From NCBI GenBank assembly GCA_902729315.2, contig LR746267.1, positions 5,333,386 through 5,397,385 on the forward strand: 64,000 bases of DNA, given 5' to 3'. The notes under the pieces are model-generated. The model made no database searches. It was not told where the DNA came from and saw only the letters and a program-made list of their open reading frames with translations. This document shows positions 49,241 to 61,300 of the stretch, piece after piece; position 1 is the first letter of the stretch; each line of letters begins with the position of its first letter. The DNA is from Spirodela intermedia. Lineage: Eukaryota > Streptophyta > Magnoliopsida > Alismatales > Araceae. The translations under genes were made by a program, and so were the position numbers.

Positions 49241-49599
49241 TATCCGATACGTCACGTGTCCAGCTGTTGTATCCCCCCAATCTGGGGAAGCGAAGTCTCT
49301 GGAAACACTAATAAATGCATTTTTCCCGCGGCGGTGGCCCAGCCACGTCCGAACGTCATGAGGTGCCGGACAGCACCAGTCCACGTCCACCGTCCAGAAG
49401 TTGCTGCCCTGGCGGCCGACGTGGCCACCTCCTGACCAGGCTCTTCCTCCTCGTCCTCTTTCACTATAAATAACCCCCATGCCCTTTGATATTACACCCA
49501 GCAACTGTTAGTAGCGTCATCGACCTACCTCCGGCAAGAGCACTCCTTCCCTTCGAGTTTCGACCTAGCGGGAGGCGGTAGAGAGAGACAGAGAGAGAG
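49241..49599 (+). promoter_or_regulatory. ELIP copy B proximal promoter
   Basis: TATAAATA at 49465-49472, 127 bp before the ATG. G-box CACGTG at 49253-49258 (gtcacgtgtcc), where arm A has ggacacgtggc in the opposite sense. The ACGT elements between 49340 and 49440 are the same as in arm A because this part of the arms is identical. Differences between the copies begin about 310 bp upstream of the ATG. Confidence 0.75.
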
Positions 49600-50322
49600 A
49601 TGGCTCTCTCAGCCGCGCCCATGTCCTCCTCCGTAATCTCTGCCTCCCTGTCCCCCAACGCCGGTAGCCGCAGGAGCCACTCCGCCGCAGCACTTCCTCG
49701 CCAGTGCAGCCGCCGCGCAACCTCCTTCCGGGTCCGGAGCCAGGCGGAGGTAGGCCACCGGGACGGACCCTCCCTTGTTTCTACAGCCGCCTAGCCCAGC
49801 TTGAAGGCTGTTTCCTCTACCTCCTTACTGATCGGGCTTCTCCCCCGTGGCGTGCGTTTCCTTTTCTTTTTTCTGGTACAGGAGAAGCCGCAGGACCAGC
49901 CGTCGTCTTCCGCTTTCGCCCCGGATGCAACGCCGTCGCCGTCCTCCCCCCCGCCGGCTCGGCCGAAGGCGGTGGTGAGCACCAAGTTCTCGGACGTGCT
50001 GGCGTTCGGGGGGCCGGCGCCGGAGAGGATCAACGGGAGGCTGGCCATGGTGGGGTTCGTGGCGGCGCTGGGGGTGGAGCTGGCGAGGGGGACCGGCCTC
50101 GCGGCGCAGGTGGCGGAGGGCGCGGGGGTGCCGTGGTTCGTGGCGACGGCGTCGGTTCTGTCGCTGGCGTCGCTGGTGCCGCTGTTCAAGGGGGTGACGC
50201 CCGAGTCCCGCTCCGCCGGCCTGATGACCTCCGACGCGGAGATGTGGAACGGCAGGTTCGCCATGCTCGGCCTCGTCGCCCTCGCCTTCACCGAGTTCGT
50301 CACCGGCGGCCCACTCGTCTGA
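49600..50322 (+). CDS. Early light-induced protein (ELIP), copy B
   Basis: Two exons, 49600-49749 and 49882-50322, with a 132-bp GT-AG intron, encode a 196-residue protein identical to copy A. It has the same Ser/Arg-rich transit peptide, helix [12 protein letters not shown], helix II, and helix [14 protein letters not shown]. It points away from copy A, head to head across about 10 kb, and is convergent with the U-box gene to its right. The untranslated flanks are also shared, to about 400 bp past the stop. Complete reading frame, splice sites and TATA box suggest it is functional. Only the distal promoter differs visibly from copy A. Confidence 0.96.
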
Positions 50323-50723
50323 AGCCCACAACGAACGGCCACTCTCTTCTGCTGTACAAACAACCTCCGCGGAAATTTTCTACTTCATCGGATTACACCT
50401 TAGGATGCAACAGATGGTGCATAGAATCGCAGACCATAAATATGATCTACTCGTAGACATCCGTATGGTTGGTTATTCCAGACCTTGCAAGTGCAGTGGA
50501 TCACTTTATCCTGTACATACGTGCCCATGTGGTTGGTATCGGAGAAAGTTTCTGACTAACTTCCCAAGGTTCCTTTCTTTCTTGTTTAAGAGGAGACAGA
50601 CATGAGTGTTTTCTTCATTACCAGCCTTCTTGGGTTCCCTTCTCCAAAGCCAGCAGAAGGAGCCCGAGGATGGCAGAATCCGGACCAAACCCTGCTCATG
50701 CGGGGAGAAGCCCTCCTGGATAG

Positions 50724-53187
50724 AAAACCATATGTTCTACCTTGTTTTTAGATGCTTTCTCACTCCTCACGAAATATGGGTTGCTGACTTTTGTGGGTTG
50801 TCCAATTTCTCTATTGATAGGTGGGTCCACACACTATCTAGTGGGTTTCCCAACTTTATATCTTTTTTATTTCCTTTAGATTCAATTATTTTGATCTGAT
50901 TTCAATTTTACTAGGTGACAACCACCGAAAACACTTGATTGACCCATTTCATCAATTTATAGAGTTCAAAAGAGGATCCAAAATTAGTATAAAAATACCT
51001 ATGGAGAGACTTTTAGTCTATAGACATTGTATAAAAATCCTCCTAAATATTCAAACATCTCACGATCACCATCACAGTGTTGAAACTTTATTTTTATTAG
51101 TTTAACTTAATTATTATTTAAATTAGTAATATATATATAATGATTTTAAGTTTCAAAACTACTTTTTAATTAATTATGATTTTTTTAATTTTTATAGATC
51201 ATAATTTGATCAATTAAATCATTTGTAATCATTTATGTAAGAACCTTAATATTGAACTCTACTTCTACTTGAATTGTATTTATCGTGACCATTGACATCA
51301 TTCTAGTGTCAGCACCTAAATTTCTCATTTTTTAAAATTCTTAAATATATTTTTTCTTCATCATTTAGTCTAAAAATTATAAAATTGAAGAAAATTTTAA
51401 AATTTTACTTAGCATTATCTTATATTCATGTGATTGATTAGAATTTTTTTACTATTTTTAGATCCTTTAATCATATTTAAAAATACTTGTGCCGAAATAC
51501 TTTTAAAAATCTAAAAATTAGTACTTTTTAGTTTTATAAATTTATTGGATTTATTATACATCAATTATGTAATGTCAACCAGCATCCAAACATCATTCAT
51601 GTAATGCTCCAATAGTTGTGCACTCATGTGGACATTCTAGTACTCACTCTCCTTTTCTTTTTTGTGCTTCTTTTTCTTCTCTTGTTTTTTTTCTACATCT
51701 AATGTTCGTAAAGTCCACTTTTGTATGCTGAATTTGTAGCCACAATTAGTCATTTACACTTGATGAAAATCAGGTTGTTTGTTCTCACATATGTGCCTGA
51801 ATTTAAACCCAAACAAAAGTACATTAGTATTATAAAATTCATAAAATTGTAAATATTTACATTTTTATGCCATTTATTGATTGAGATTTTTATTTCATAA
51901 ACTTTTCTCAATCAGTATAATGTGATAATACTTGTGATGGAAACATATATTAAAAATTATATGTTGACCATTAAGTAGTGTATAAAGACCGTTTTACCCT
52001 TTAGTTCATTTTTTTGGTCTAAGACTTATTTCTTCTACAATGATTAAGATCAGAAAATATACATAGAATATTTTAAGATTATCACTTTACCTTCTTATCT
52101 TTTTTATCATCATCAAAACTATTTTATGATTGCTATGTAAAGCCATGTGAGGGTGAGTTCTCTCAATAGAGGATAGTGCTGAGCACAACTCCAAGAAATG
52201 AGAAAGTCTTCTGGCCTATCTAACTTGAAAATGTCAAAACGTGGAGCATAACAGTTTGAAGGCCCAAAATGAACTCAAGACTGAAAATGTACTTAGCCCA
52301 AACTACACTCAAGATAGGGCATTAATTTTGTAAGGGTATGTGCTATATTTATTTTAACTCTTTTTCATGTCTGGTTATCTTATCCTATTTTTTAAGAGAG
52401 GAATACTTAATTTAGACATGAGCATGTTGAGGCATCAAGTGATGTTATTATTAGTTCATTTATCATTCTCTATAGATTTTTCTCTACTTGTTGACTTGAG
52501 GAGAGTTATTCTAACCATTGTGGATTGAATGGTTGTCAAATCCATTCTTTATGGAGTTAAGGATGAGGATCTCATGGTTTGCAAATTGAAAATCCAATTT
52601 CCATTCGTAAAAGACTTTCACCACATCATTCATAATCTTACCTTGGTATGATATAGAAATATGAAAGTCGACATAATTTCAAAGAGGAACAAAAATAAGA
52701 TAAAATCCACCAAACATAATGTGCTCAATCCTTTAGTTCAAAAGTGAATAATTTAAATGATTAATAAATTAAGATTTAGAATGATGTCGTTTAAATGCAA
52801 AAAGATTGCTTCAATACTTGGTACCCCCATTTCATCCTATGGCATATGTATAAGTAGGCTAAAATTAGTTATTTACCTCCAAAAAAATATGGTCAACAAA
52901 ATGAATTAAAAGAAAAAGAACTATTTATCTTTGAAACAAACATGATATCCAGATAGTTTGGGACATTAGGTTGATTTGATTTTTGAATAAGTTAGATCTT
53001 CAAACCTTCAACATTAGACAAGTTAACAAATTTCGAATTATTTAGGTCACAAGTCCTTGTTTCTTAGAATTGTGTTCTATATCAAAAGGCTTAGAGAACA
53101 AAGTGAGAAATTTATCTATTGTGACCATTGCAAATCAGCTACTCAATTTGCCTCGCCATGTATGAGATGGTACATGGTATTCCAACA
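50724..53187. other. AT-rich spacer between ELIP copy B and U-box gene
   Basis: No coding region recognised. It contains the direct repeat copy at 51050-51573 and otherwise low-complexity AT-rich DNA. The ELIP copy B and U-box genes converge on this spacer, so both 3' ends lie at its margins. Confidence 0.65.
51050..51573 (+). repeat. Dispersed AT-rich repeat, copy 2
   Basis: Direct-orientation relative of 46708-47270, with the same ordered blocks and many substitutions. The two copies lie on either side of ELIP copy B and its promoter. Confidence 0.75.
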
Positions 53188-53434
53188 CTAAGAGCAAACC
53201 CACAGTTGTCCGTTACAACCAATAAAGGTGAAGAAAAAATGGAAAATTACAGGCAGGCGAGAGAGAGGGAGAGAGGGATTAACACAGCGAAAACAGGAGT
53301 ATAATAAAAACCAGAAGGAAAATCTGTACAGAAGCGGGCACATCAACAGCCAAGAGGAGGGAGCATCTTCGCGCCCCACTACTACGAGGGTGGGCCTGCA
53401 TTCGAGGTCTGGCCCAGAGCTCCCTCCTGGCGAA
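53188..53434 (-). other. Probable 3' UTR of the U-box gene
   Basis: Non-coding stretch directly after the U-box stop on the minus strand, of intermediate base composition. No polyadenylation signal was fixed with confidence. Confidence 0.4.
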
Positions 53435-56400
53435 TCAGATCCTGGGGAAGATCCCGGAGAATCTGGGCAATCTGTCAATGTGCTTAAGCGCCTTCTCGGC
53501 GAGCTGCTTCGTGTGGTTGTCGCTATTGCGGAAGGCCTCGACAATGGCAGTGACGATGTTCTGGTTGCCCGAGACCTCGTTGGCTATGTCATCGGTCCTC
53601 AGAATCCTCTCGGCAGCCCAGACCGCGCGGTGGCGGAGGACCTCGCTGCGGTTCTGCACCAGCACTTCGAGGATGAGCTTCACGCCCTCGTCCTCCGCCA
53701 GCAGCTGTACGGCGGCCTCGATGTCCTGCCCGTCCTCGAGCAGGGTGCAGACGGCGGCTAAGGCGGCCTCCACCACCCTCTCGTTCTCGTGGTCAAGGCA
53801 GGCCACCAGCTTGTCCACCGCCTGCCCCTCTACGAGGCAGAAGCTGTCCCTCATGGAGCAGAGCCCCCGGTGGACCCGGCAGATCCCGATCACGGGCAGC
53901 TGGCTGCTGAAGCAGGGGAAGATGACGCAGCAGAAGCCGGGGTCGTGGGCCTCGGGGATCCTCGACAGACGACGCGACTGCTGGGAGAGGTGCTCCAGCG
54001 CTAGGGCGGAGGCCGCCTGGATCCTGTCCTGGCCGCCGCTCTTCTGCAGCATCTCGCTGAAGAGGGCGCCAAGGTTGTTCTCCTGGCAGAGCTTCACGAC
54101 GGCGGGCTCGTCCTGCAGCAGGAAGGTGACCCGCGAGAGTACGCGGACGAGGCCCTCCAGATAGGGCGTCAAGAAGCGGTTGTTGCGGGTCCCCCCCTGG
54201 TGGATCCTCATCACCTTCTGGATGATAATCTCGAACGCCTCCTCGGCCAGCAGGCGCCGCGTGAGCCCCGAGTCCTGCTCGGGGAGCTCGGCCAGGAGCC
54301 CGACGGCGGCCGCCTGCTCCTCCGAGGCCCCGCCGTTGTCGGCGATGATCCGGATCAGACTCCCAAGCTGCCCGGCGTTGTTCCGGAAGGCGTCGGCCAG
54401 CTCCTGGCCCATGAACGGCGAGACGTTGTGCAGGAGCTTGATGGCCGCCATGCGGAGGTCCCTCTGGGGCACCTGGATGAACTGGATCAAGCTCATGACG
54501 GCGCCGGAGCTCCTGACCACCGCGACAATGCTCTCCACCGTCCTGGGGGAGCTCGTGAGGCCGACCAGGACCTGTAGCAGCTTGCACTCGATGGCTGGGC
54601 CGGTGTTGCTGATCAGGTGCAGGAGGTTGTGGACGACGCCCTCAGAGACCAGCGTCTGGCGCTCATCCCCAAGCGGGATGGCCACGAAGTCGGCACCAGA
54701 GGCCACGATGTCGGCGAGGATAGTGGCGGAGATCTCCTTGAGTTTCATCGGAAGCTGGTGGGGGCCAACGGTGAAGAGGTCCCTGATCAACGGTGGAAGG
54801 ATGCCCGCCTTGACCAGTATTTTGGCACTCGCCTCGTAAGATGAGATCTGGTTCAGAGCCTTCAGAGCGACCTCCTTTGCACGCTTGCTGCCACTTTGCA
54901 GGACTTCAATGAGGGATGCGCCCGCAGTCTGCGCCACGAGGAGCTTCACGTCGTTGCTCAGAGCAAGCTCCCCAAGGTGCTCAGCCATGGCGAGCTTCGT
55001 TTCGGGTGAACCTGGCAACGACAAGCTCGCAGAATAAGAGGACAACCCATCCCATTATATCAGAATCCTAGGGAAAAACGAGCAGACGTTCTTCTGACTG
55101 CCCCCTCCCACTTTCCCACGCAAGAATTCAAGAATTCTTACCCACCATATAAATTACTGTGTTACGGCAATATCCTCTTCCTAATGAATGCCGAACTCTG
55201 TCATTGCATTACTTTGTTAAGAAGCAGTAGCATGCTATGATCAGACTATTCAGAAATTCTCAATCCTACAGTTGAAATAGGTTTGATGTGTATAATGGAT
55301 ACCAAGTTGCATAACGTAGAATAAGATAAAAGAATGAGATCCTTCGTATTTTTGTACTTCATTCATGTTTAACAAAAAAAGCATATCAGGTAACTCTGTT
55401 GTCATAAGTAATGCTAATTTTTGCAGAAACGTGATTGAAGATGTGACACAGGAAGGATAAACCATCTAAGAGCCTTGATCATACAAAAGTCCCCAATCTA
55501 AATCATCCATGGTATGAAAGTTTTTCCCTCTGCAATGCTACGTGAACAGGTCATTATGCAAAATCGACCCGGATAATATTGCCAATCATTCTTCCTATAA
55601 GTAATCAAGGTAAAATATATGCGAGATGGCAAAAAAAAAAAAATGTCATTTACCTGCACTAGTAAGGGAAAGTATTCCAGAATCCAAAAAATTACTGTTT
55701 GTTCTTGTCTGACATCTCTGTCAGCAGTCCCAAAATGCCTCATGTGGAAACCATCATATGCAACACAGTGTAGGTCTTAGAATGGCTACTTCAGGGGTGG
55801 GAATGAGACACTATGATTGCTAAAGTCAGTAAGCACAGAGACGCTAAAAGCAGCAGGTGGTATTCCCCCTAAGGTAGAGGCAGAGAGACCAACGATAAGA
55901 CTCATGGTTCAATCTGTGGTTATGCACCCAGTGAAACCATTATCATGGAATCAATAAAAAGAAACTGTAAAATGTTAAGATTATTAAATATGATATATGC
56001 TGCTCAGATTATAAGCTGTTTAGGACAACATAAAATATTTACTTTACTAGCATCACTTCGTTCTGAAATGGCTGGACAGACCACGTTTCCACACATCATC
56101 CGTCATCAATGTAACAGAAATCATGTTGCTGTAAGCAAATGCCTGGAGAATATTTTTTTTCATATCACCGAAAAATCTTGCAGGTTTGAGTTAGCGAGGC
56201 ATTTATGATACGGACCCCATTTTTAGGCTACACATCCCATGTTTGTTCATGTAATACGCCCTAAGTCACCTTCCCCAGGTACAGCACAACGTTAGTTTGG
56301 TAACAGATAGGATGGCATCTGCTCTACATCAGCTAATTATTTCATGATTCTTGTAAGGAGACCTTTAAAATGAAATATTATAAGCAGCACAATTATTTCT

Positions 56401-58345
56401 GGTCTATTTAGACTTGATCTATGAAGCAACTGCTTCCGACCAGCCAACAGTGATATAATTGTTTCAGGTGAATGTAAGGAATAGGGTAGGGTTTGCAGGA
56501 CTGATTTTATAAACGAATCATGAATCAATTGTCACAGATTGTCAAACTAACGCAAGTTTCTGAATTGATTAAAATTTAGATCAGCTTAAGTTTCGGGTGT
56601 CAAAAACTCTGTTTCTAACTACCACTGTCGGCTTGTGTATTTTAATTGGTTCTAGAATATCATTTTCTTATTTGTGGCTTCACCATCATCATCCATTCCT
56701 ATGGCGCTGGCCTGATATAGAGTCTGAATATGAAAGGATAATATAATGATATTGAAACTTTAAAAACTTATAACAAGAACTACAGCTAAATTGAATACGA
56801 TGTCATAGCATTTAAACCATCGTCAATTAGCCAACTGTTTAGGTCGTGTGAAAGTATAACTTCCAAGAAATTCTATTAGATGACTGCAACAAATACCAAC
56901 GTCCATTAGATGATGGTTGGACGTGCTGAAGTTTATCACTGAAACCCCAATGGGCAGTGGGGATATTTAGATAGGATAATTCTGGAAACGCATCAGAGGA
57001 AAGCTACTATACATCGATGCTTTTCTCTACATAATGGAGACCAGCAAGAGAAGGCACAGCTCCAAAATAAGTTCATATATACTGATTAAACGTTCACAAA
57101 TTTTCTTCAGGTGCTTTCATTTGCCTTCATACTGTTGCTGTCCATCGGTTAGCCCTTAAGAAACTAATATATTAGTTTAGGATACTCCTGAATGAAATTG
57201 CCAATTTTTCAGTTACGGAAATTATCTTTAGTGAGCAAGCTTCCTAAAAAATGAATATATTTGAGAATAAAATGCTCAAATAAAGGGTCAAGTCTCTTAA
57301 AAGTAACAAAATGTGTAATGGAAGAGGGCTAAGTACATGCTACACAGACAAACTACTAAGGAAGACTGGAACCATAGGAAACCAGAAGAGGAAATAAGGC
57401 GGTACCTTTCAGAAGAAGTCTGAGAAGAGGCTGTAGTCTTCCATTTTCAGCCATCTGCCGCACATTTTTCTCACATGTCTCTAAGTTCTCCAGTGTTTTC
57501 TCAGCTCTCTCAACTGTAAGAACATTCTCCGATTTACTGCTAGCCATTCCAACTAATATAAGAATTGATCCATAGACATCACCAATCTTTTCACTGAGGG
57601 ATTCGGATTTTGAAAGCTCGTATAACAGGAAAACAGCCTCCTCCCTCTCCTGGGAATGATCATGGGACAAAAACTTCACAATTGTACGTATAGTGTCACC
57701 TACAGCTATAGCGTCCTGCAGGGAAACACCAGAAGCATGTTAGTCAGGAGGTCCTGCACGGTGCAGACTATAGACACAGAACAGAAATTCAACAACCTTA
57801 TTATCAGCATCTCCTTCAGCAACAATCCGGAGTGTTTCTAGGGATCTAAACCTAACTTTGCTACTAGTGCTCTTCAACATTTCAGAAATCATTGGTATTA
57901 GCCCTGCATTGCGAACAACCTGCTTGTGGGACTTGCTTCTCTTGCAAAGAAGATGAATATAGTCTAGGGCCTGTAGAACATCTGCCTCTAGACTCCCAGA
58001 AGACAGGGATCTTCGAGCAATGTCGATTTGAGCAGCTTCATTTCTTTTGGTCCATTCTTCAATTGTGTTCCGTAAGGCAATACTAGGGTTCAGGTCTATG
58101 CTGTGCAGCTCTTTCAATGTCGATGGACAGGTAGGCTTCCTTCCTTTTTCTCTGCAGTCCTTGAACCACTTCTCAATTGCTTCACGTTCAAATGTGAGTC
58201 CATTCTCTAATGTAACCGGGTCTCGCATAACTTTTTTTGTAAGCGGGCATACAAATGAATCATAGATTGGTTCCAAGTGCATTTCATGAGACAACTCATC
58301 AGAGTGTCCCCCAGAACCATCGCTCCCCACCCAAACCTCTGCCAT
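53435..58345 (-). CDS. U-box/ARM-repeat E3 ubiquitin ligase, PUB43/PUB44 (SAUL1) type
   Basis: Three coding exons, 58345-57797, 57715-57406 and 55008-53435, encode about 810 residues, close to the roughly 800 of Arabidopsis PUB43/PUB44. The U-box is at about residues 26-103: PIYDSFVCPLTKKVMRDPVT, then FEREAIEKWF, then PTCPSTLKEL. The rest is ARM repeats (for example LLYELSKSESL, VGLLAELPEQDSGLTRRLL, AALAAVCTLLEDGQDIE), ending RFSGIFPRI. U-box proteins bind E2 enzymes and ubiquitinate substrates; in SAUL1 the ARM repeats direct it to the plasma membrane, and it restrains senescence and cell death. The start MAEVWVG lies 11 nt after a consensus acceptor (ttgtacaag), implying a 5' UTR intron. 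Introns are 81 bp and 2.4 kb. The last exon is strikingly GC-rich; the first two are not. Convergent with ELIP copy B. Confidence 0.95.
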
Positions 58346-61300
58346 CTCTTCAGTACCTTGTACAACAAAACAAAATAATAGCCAGAGATCAGAATCTTTC
58401 ATTGTTTCTCCATGAATGAAATTTATCAGAACAAAAATAAAAAAACGCAACAATTAGTATCAACTGGCAGTGTCACCTTTCGATGCACATCCTTTCACAT
58501 AAATAGAAAGGTTCAGAAAAAAAATTAGAGCATGTAAGCGTCCAAAGCATACATAGCACTATCTCGACCATTTCTCCCGTAACAAAAACTAAAGAAAGCC
58601 AATATGTATACCCGTTCAACAATATGTGCAAGGTGCACTCACCAGCACTTGGAGACCTGTCTTTATGGAGTGGAACTAGTGTTTGAAGTCATGGAATATG
58701 ATATAGAACAATGTGGGACTATGACCTAGAGGAAAGATAATGATGTTACTTCAGGCTGATCAGTAATCAGACAGCCTTCAAGACCCGTAACCATTTGAAT
58801 CCGGAACTCATTCAATCCTCAATTCAATAAGACATTGACCCATTCCCCACATGGAGAGCTTCTGGTTTTGTCCTGGTCTGTAGCAGTCACAACAGTTGCA
58901 GTTCATATCATACAGCTCTTCTCACTAATCAAGGGAGGAGGCGTGTATCATACCATTATCAAAACAAAGAGGAATCGTTACTTTTTGTAGCTAGGGGTTT
59001 CTTCAATTCCAGGTATAGGCCTGCGCTTTCATAGTCATGATTGACTCTGAGATCATCATCTTCAACTAGTTTCCGTTCTGTTTCTGTTTTATTGGCTAAG
59101 AGTGTACCATTTAGTGAATCCTTTCATGGAGCTTGAAATTTTGAGTATACTGATGCAGAATAGTGAACAACCTATGTGGAAGTATGGCAGATCATGGAAT
59201 TTTCAAATCCGAGTTTCTCAATGTTGAAAAAAGTCACAGCTTCATTAAGGAAAGCCTCATGTCCTCAATGGAATACAAGATGTTAAAACCAGTATAAATA
59301 ATAAAATGAGCTATGAAAAATTGTTAATGACATTAAAGATTTATACCAGCAAGCACATTAGAGATTAGGAGCATGCATGAGTATGCTAACAAAGGATACT
59401 GTACAGCAAGCAGGAGATGATATTTCTACTAGCGTCTTCATAAACTAGCTTTCCCTGACTAGAAGAAAAATCTTATCTAATTATCCTGGATTTTTCTTTC
59501 TCAATGCATTTAAAAACGATATATAGCCCAGTTGTTTGTCATTCAGATCAAGTAGTAAATCTAAGATGTAGAAATGAAAAAAAACCTGGCAAGGGTAGCC
59601 TAGATATTGGATTCTCCACCTCTATCCCAGCATTGTGCTTGCAGACTAAAACAGGCAACTACAGCTGGAACTTTCGGAGAATTAATTACAGTTGGAAGGA
59701 TGGCATCATTGGACCAGGTTCTCCGGTAGTGCTGGGTACCAATTAAATGCCCAGGAAAAACTGATATAGAATACTAACTCAAAGTATGTAAGATCAACAC
59801 CCTTAACACACAAAGAATAAGAATAAATGTCATCATTAAAAATATCAATTACAAGCAAAGGTTAAATAAAAGCTCTCTAAAAAGTTCACACCCTCAACGA
59901 TCCGTCCCACTCAATCCTGCGTCATCCCTCCCTTCAGCAGTCTGTAACCATATTTTGATTACAAAAGCAGCAAGATACATCAGGTGCTATTTTTTTCCTA
60001 TCTATTTTTCTAAGTAACTACTACTCGAAGTGGAAGAGAGACAATAGCAACAAGAAGTGGAAGACAGAGATGAAAAGGAGGTGTAGTATGAAGATTGAAG
60101 GAATGTATACCACAGGCGAGACAGAACTGGGAGTACCGAAACGGCGAAGTGATCAACAGCAACATCAACAGCAGCAGCAAATGGGATTTATGCATATTTG
60201 TACTCCATTCTAATTCTATTTCTTCATTCCATTTTCAGTTTTTCCCCTTAATCTTCTTCCCACTTCCACTACAACATCGTAATGGGCTTTAAAAGACATG
60301 ACCATTGGGCATCATATTTTCCAAAACAGTTTTTCGTACAGGAGGGTTGAGTATGAAACAACTATTCGTGTACATCTATTTTTTAAATGAATTTGCATAT
60401 GTTGATAGGGAATTGAAACCTAAACTATAAATCTTAAGCATTTCAATCTATTCTGTACAGTTTCCATGTGAAATTCATGTTTCAGTGGCAGAAGATCAAT
60501 TTTTCCCATCAAGTCAGGTTCATGTTATATAGGTTCAGTGAAAATCTGTACCACACTACCTTTTCCACTTGAAGAATGTTTTCCTTAAGAAATGACTCAG
60601 AACACGATTCTTCAAAGTAGAAATACGTGTGTCATTGTCCCAACAGTACGCTCCGACTTTTAACTCTCAAAATGTGTGATCAACGTTCCAAAAAATTTCG
60701 CTACAGTTTTGTATGCAGTTCAGGTATTTTAAAAAATATGGCCACTTAAACTTGTTTTATCAATTATTTGCTATTCATCAACCTATATAACTTGGGTTGA
60801 AAGGTTACTGTTGATTGTCTATTTGAACCCAACTTGCCTTTTGCAGGACGTTCAGACATAAAATACATTTTACTGGGCTTTCAACATCCTAATCATATTA
60901 TTCAACCATTGATAAACTGGCCCTTAAGCAAACTGGGGCTACTGAACTCATTACAGTAGGGAACTATCAAACCTATCGCCATAAGGATCACTAGGAATAT
61001 ACCGTTTAGCTTCCATTTTCCGTATGTGACTTCAGTTTCATGAAACGTTTTCATACTGTATAGTTTTATAAAGCACCTAGAAGTTCTATGGTCATGTTAA
61101 TGATCCCAAGGATTATATGCTATGCAACTTTCAAATACTGAGCACACAGCTTGAGATAAGTTTGGTTTACAAGGAGTAATTTAGTGGACTTCTTGTGATC
61201 TATCTTTTAGTGCTTTAATAAATAGAATTTTCCCTTCTTTATCATTATTGATGGTACAAAAATTATGCTATTTAAAATAGGATTTGGTACAATTACTTCA

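Larger units (their letters stand above)
48930..50723 (-). repeat. Inverted duplication, right arm, ELIP part (arm B)
   Basis: Reverse complement of arm A. 49289-50723 is gap-free against 38168-39602 with identical translations. 49040-49288 is diverged and carries a local duplication. 48930-48966 (taggtaacaaggaaccacaatttt) matches the far end of arm A (39826-39862), with about 60 bp of extra sequence between the two. Similarity stops at 50723. Confidence 0.93.

Noticed and set aside
46708-51573. Calling a complete LTR retrotransposon that captured ELIP copy B
   Set aside because: The bracketing repeats lack visible TG...CA ends, PBS, polypurine tract and target duplications. The arm homology crosses the interior in a way better explained by inverted duplication.
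53478-54839. Long plus-strand open frames opposite the last exon of the U-box gene
   Set aside because: Shadow frames of a GC-rich exon. The minus frame has clear ARM-repeat content in phase with the U-box exons.
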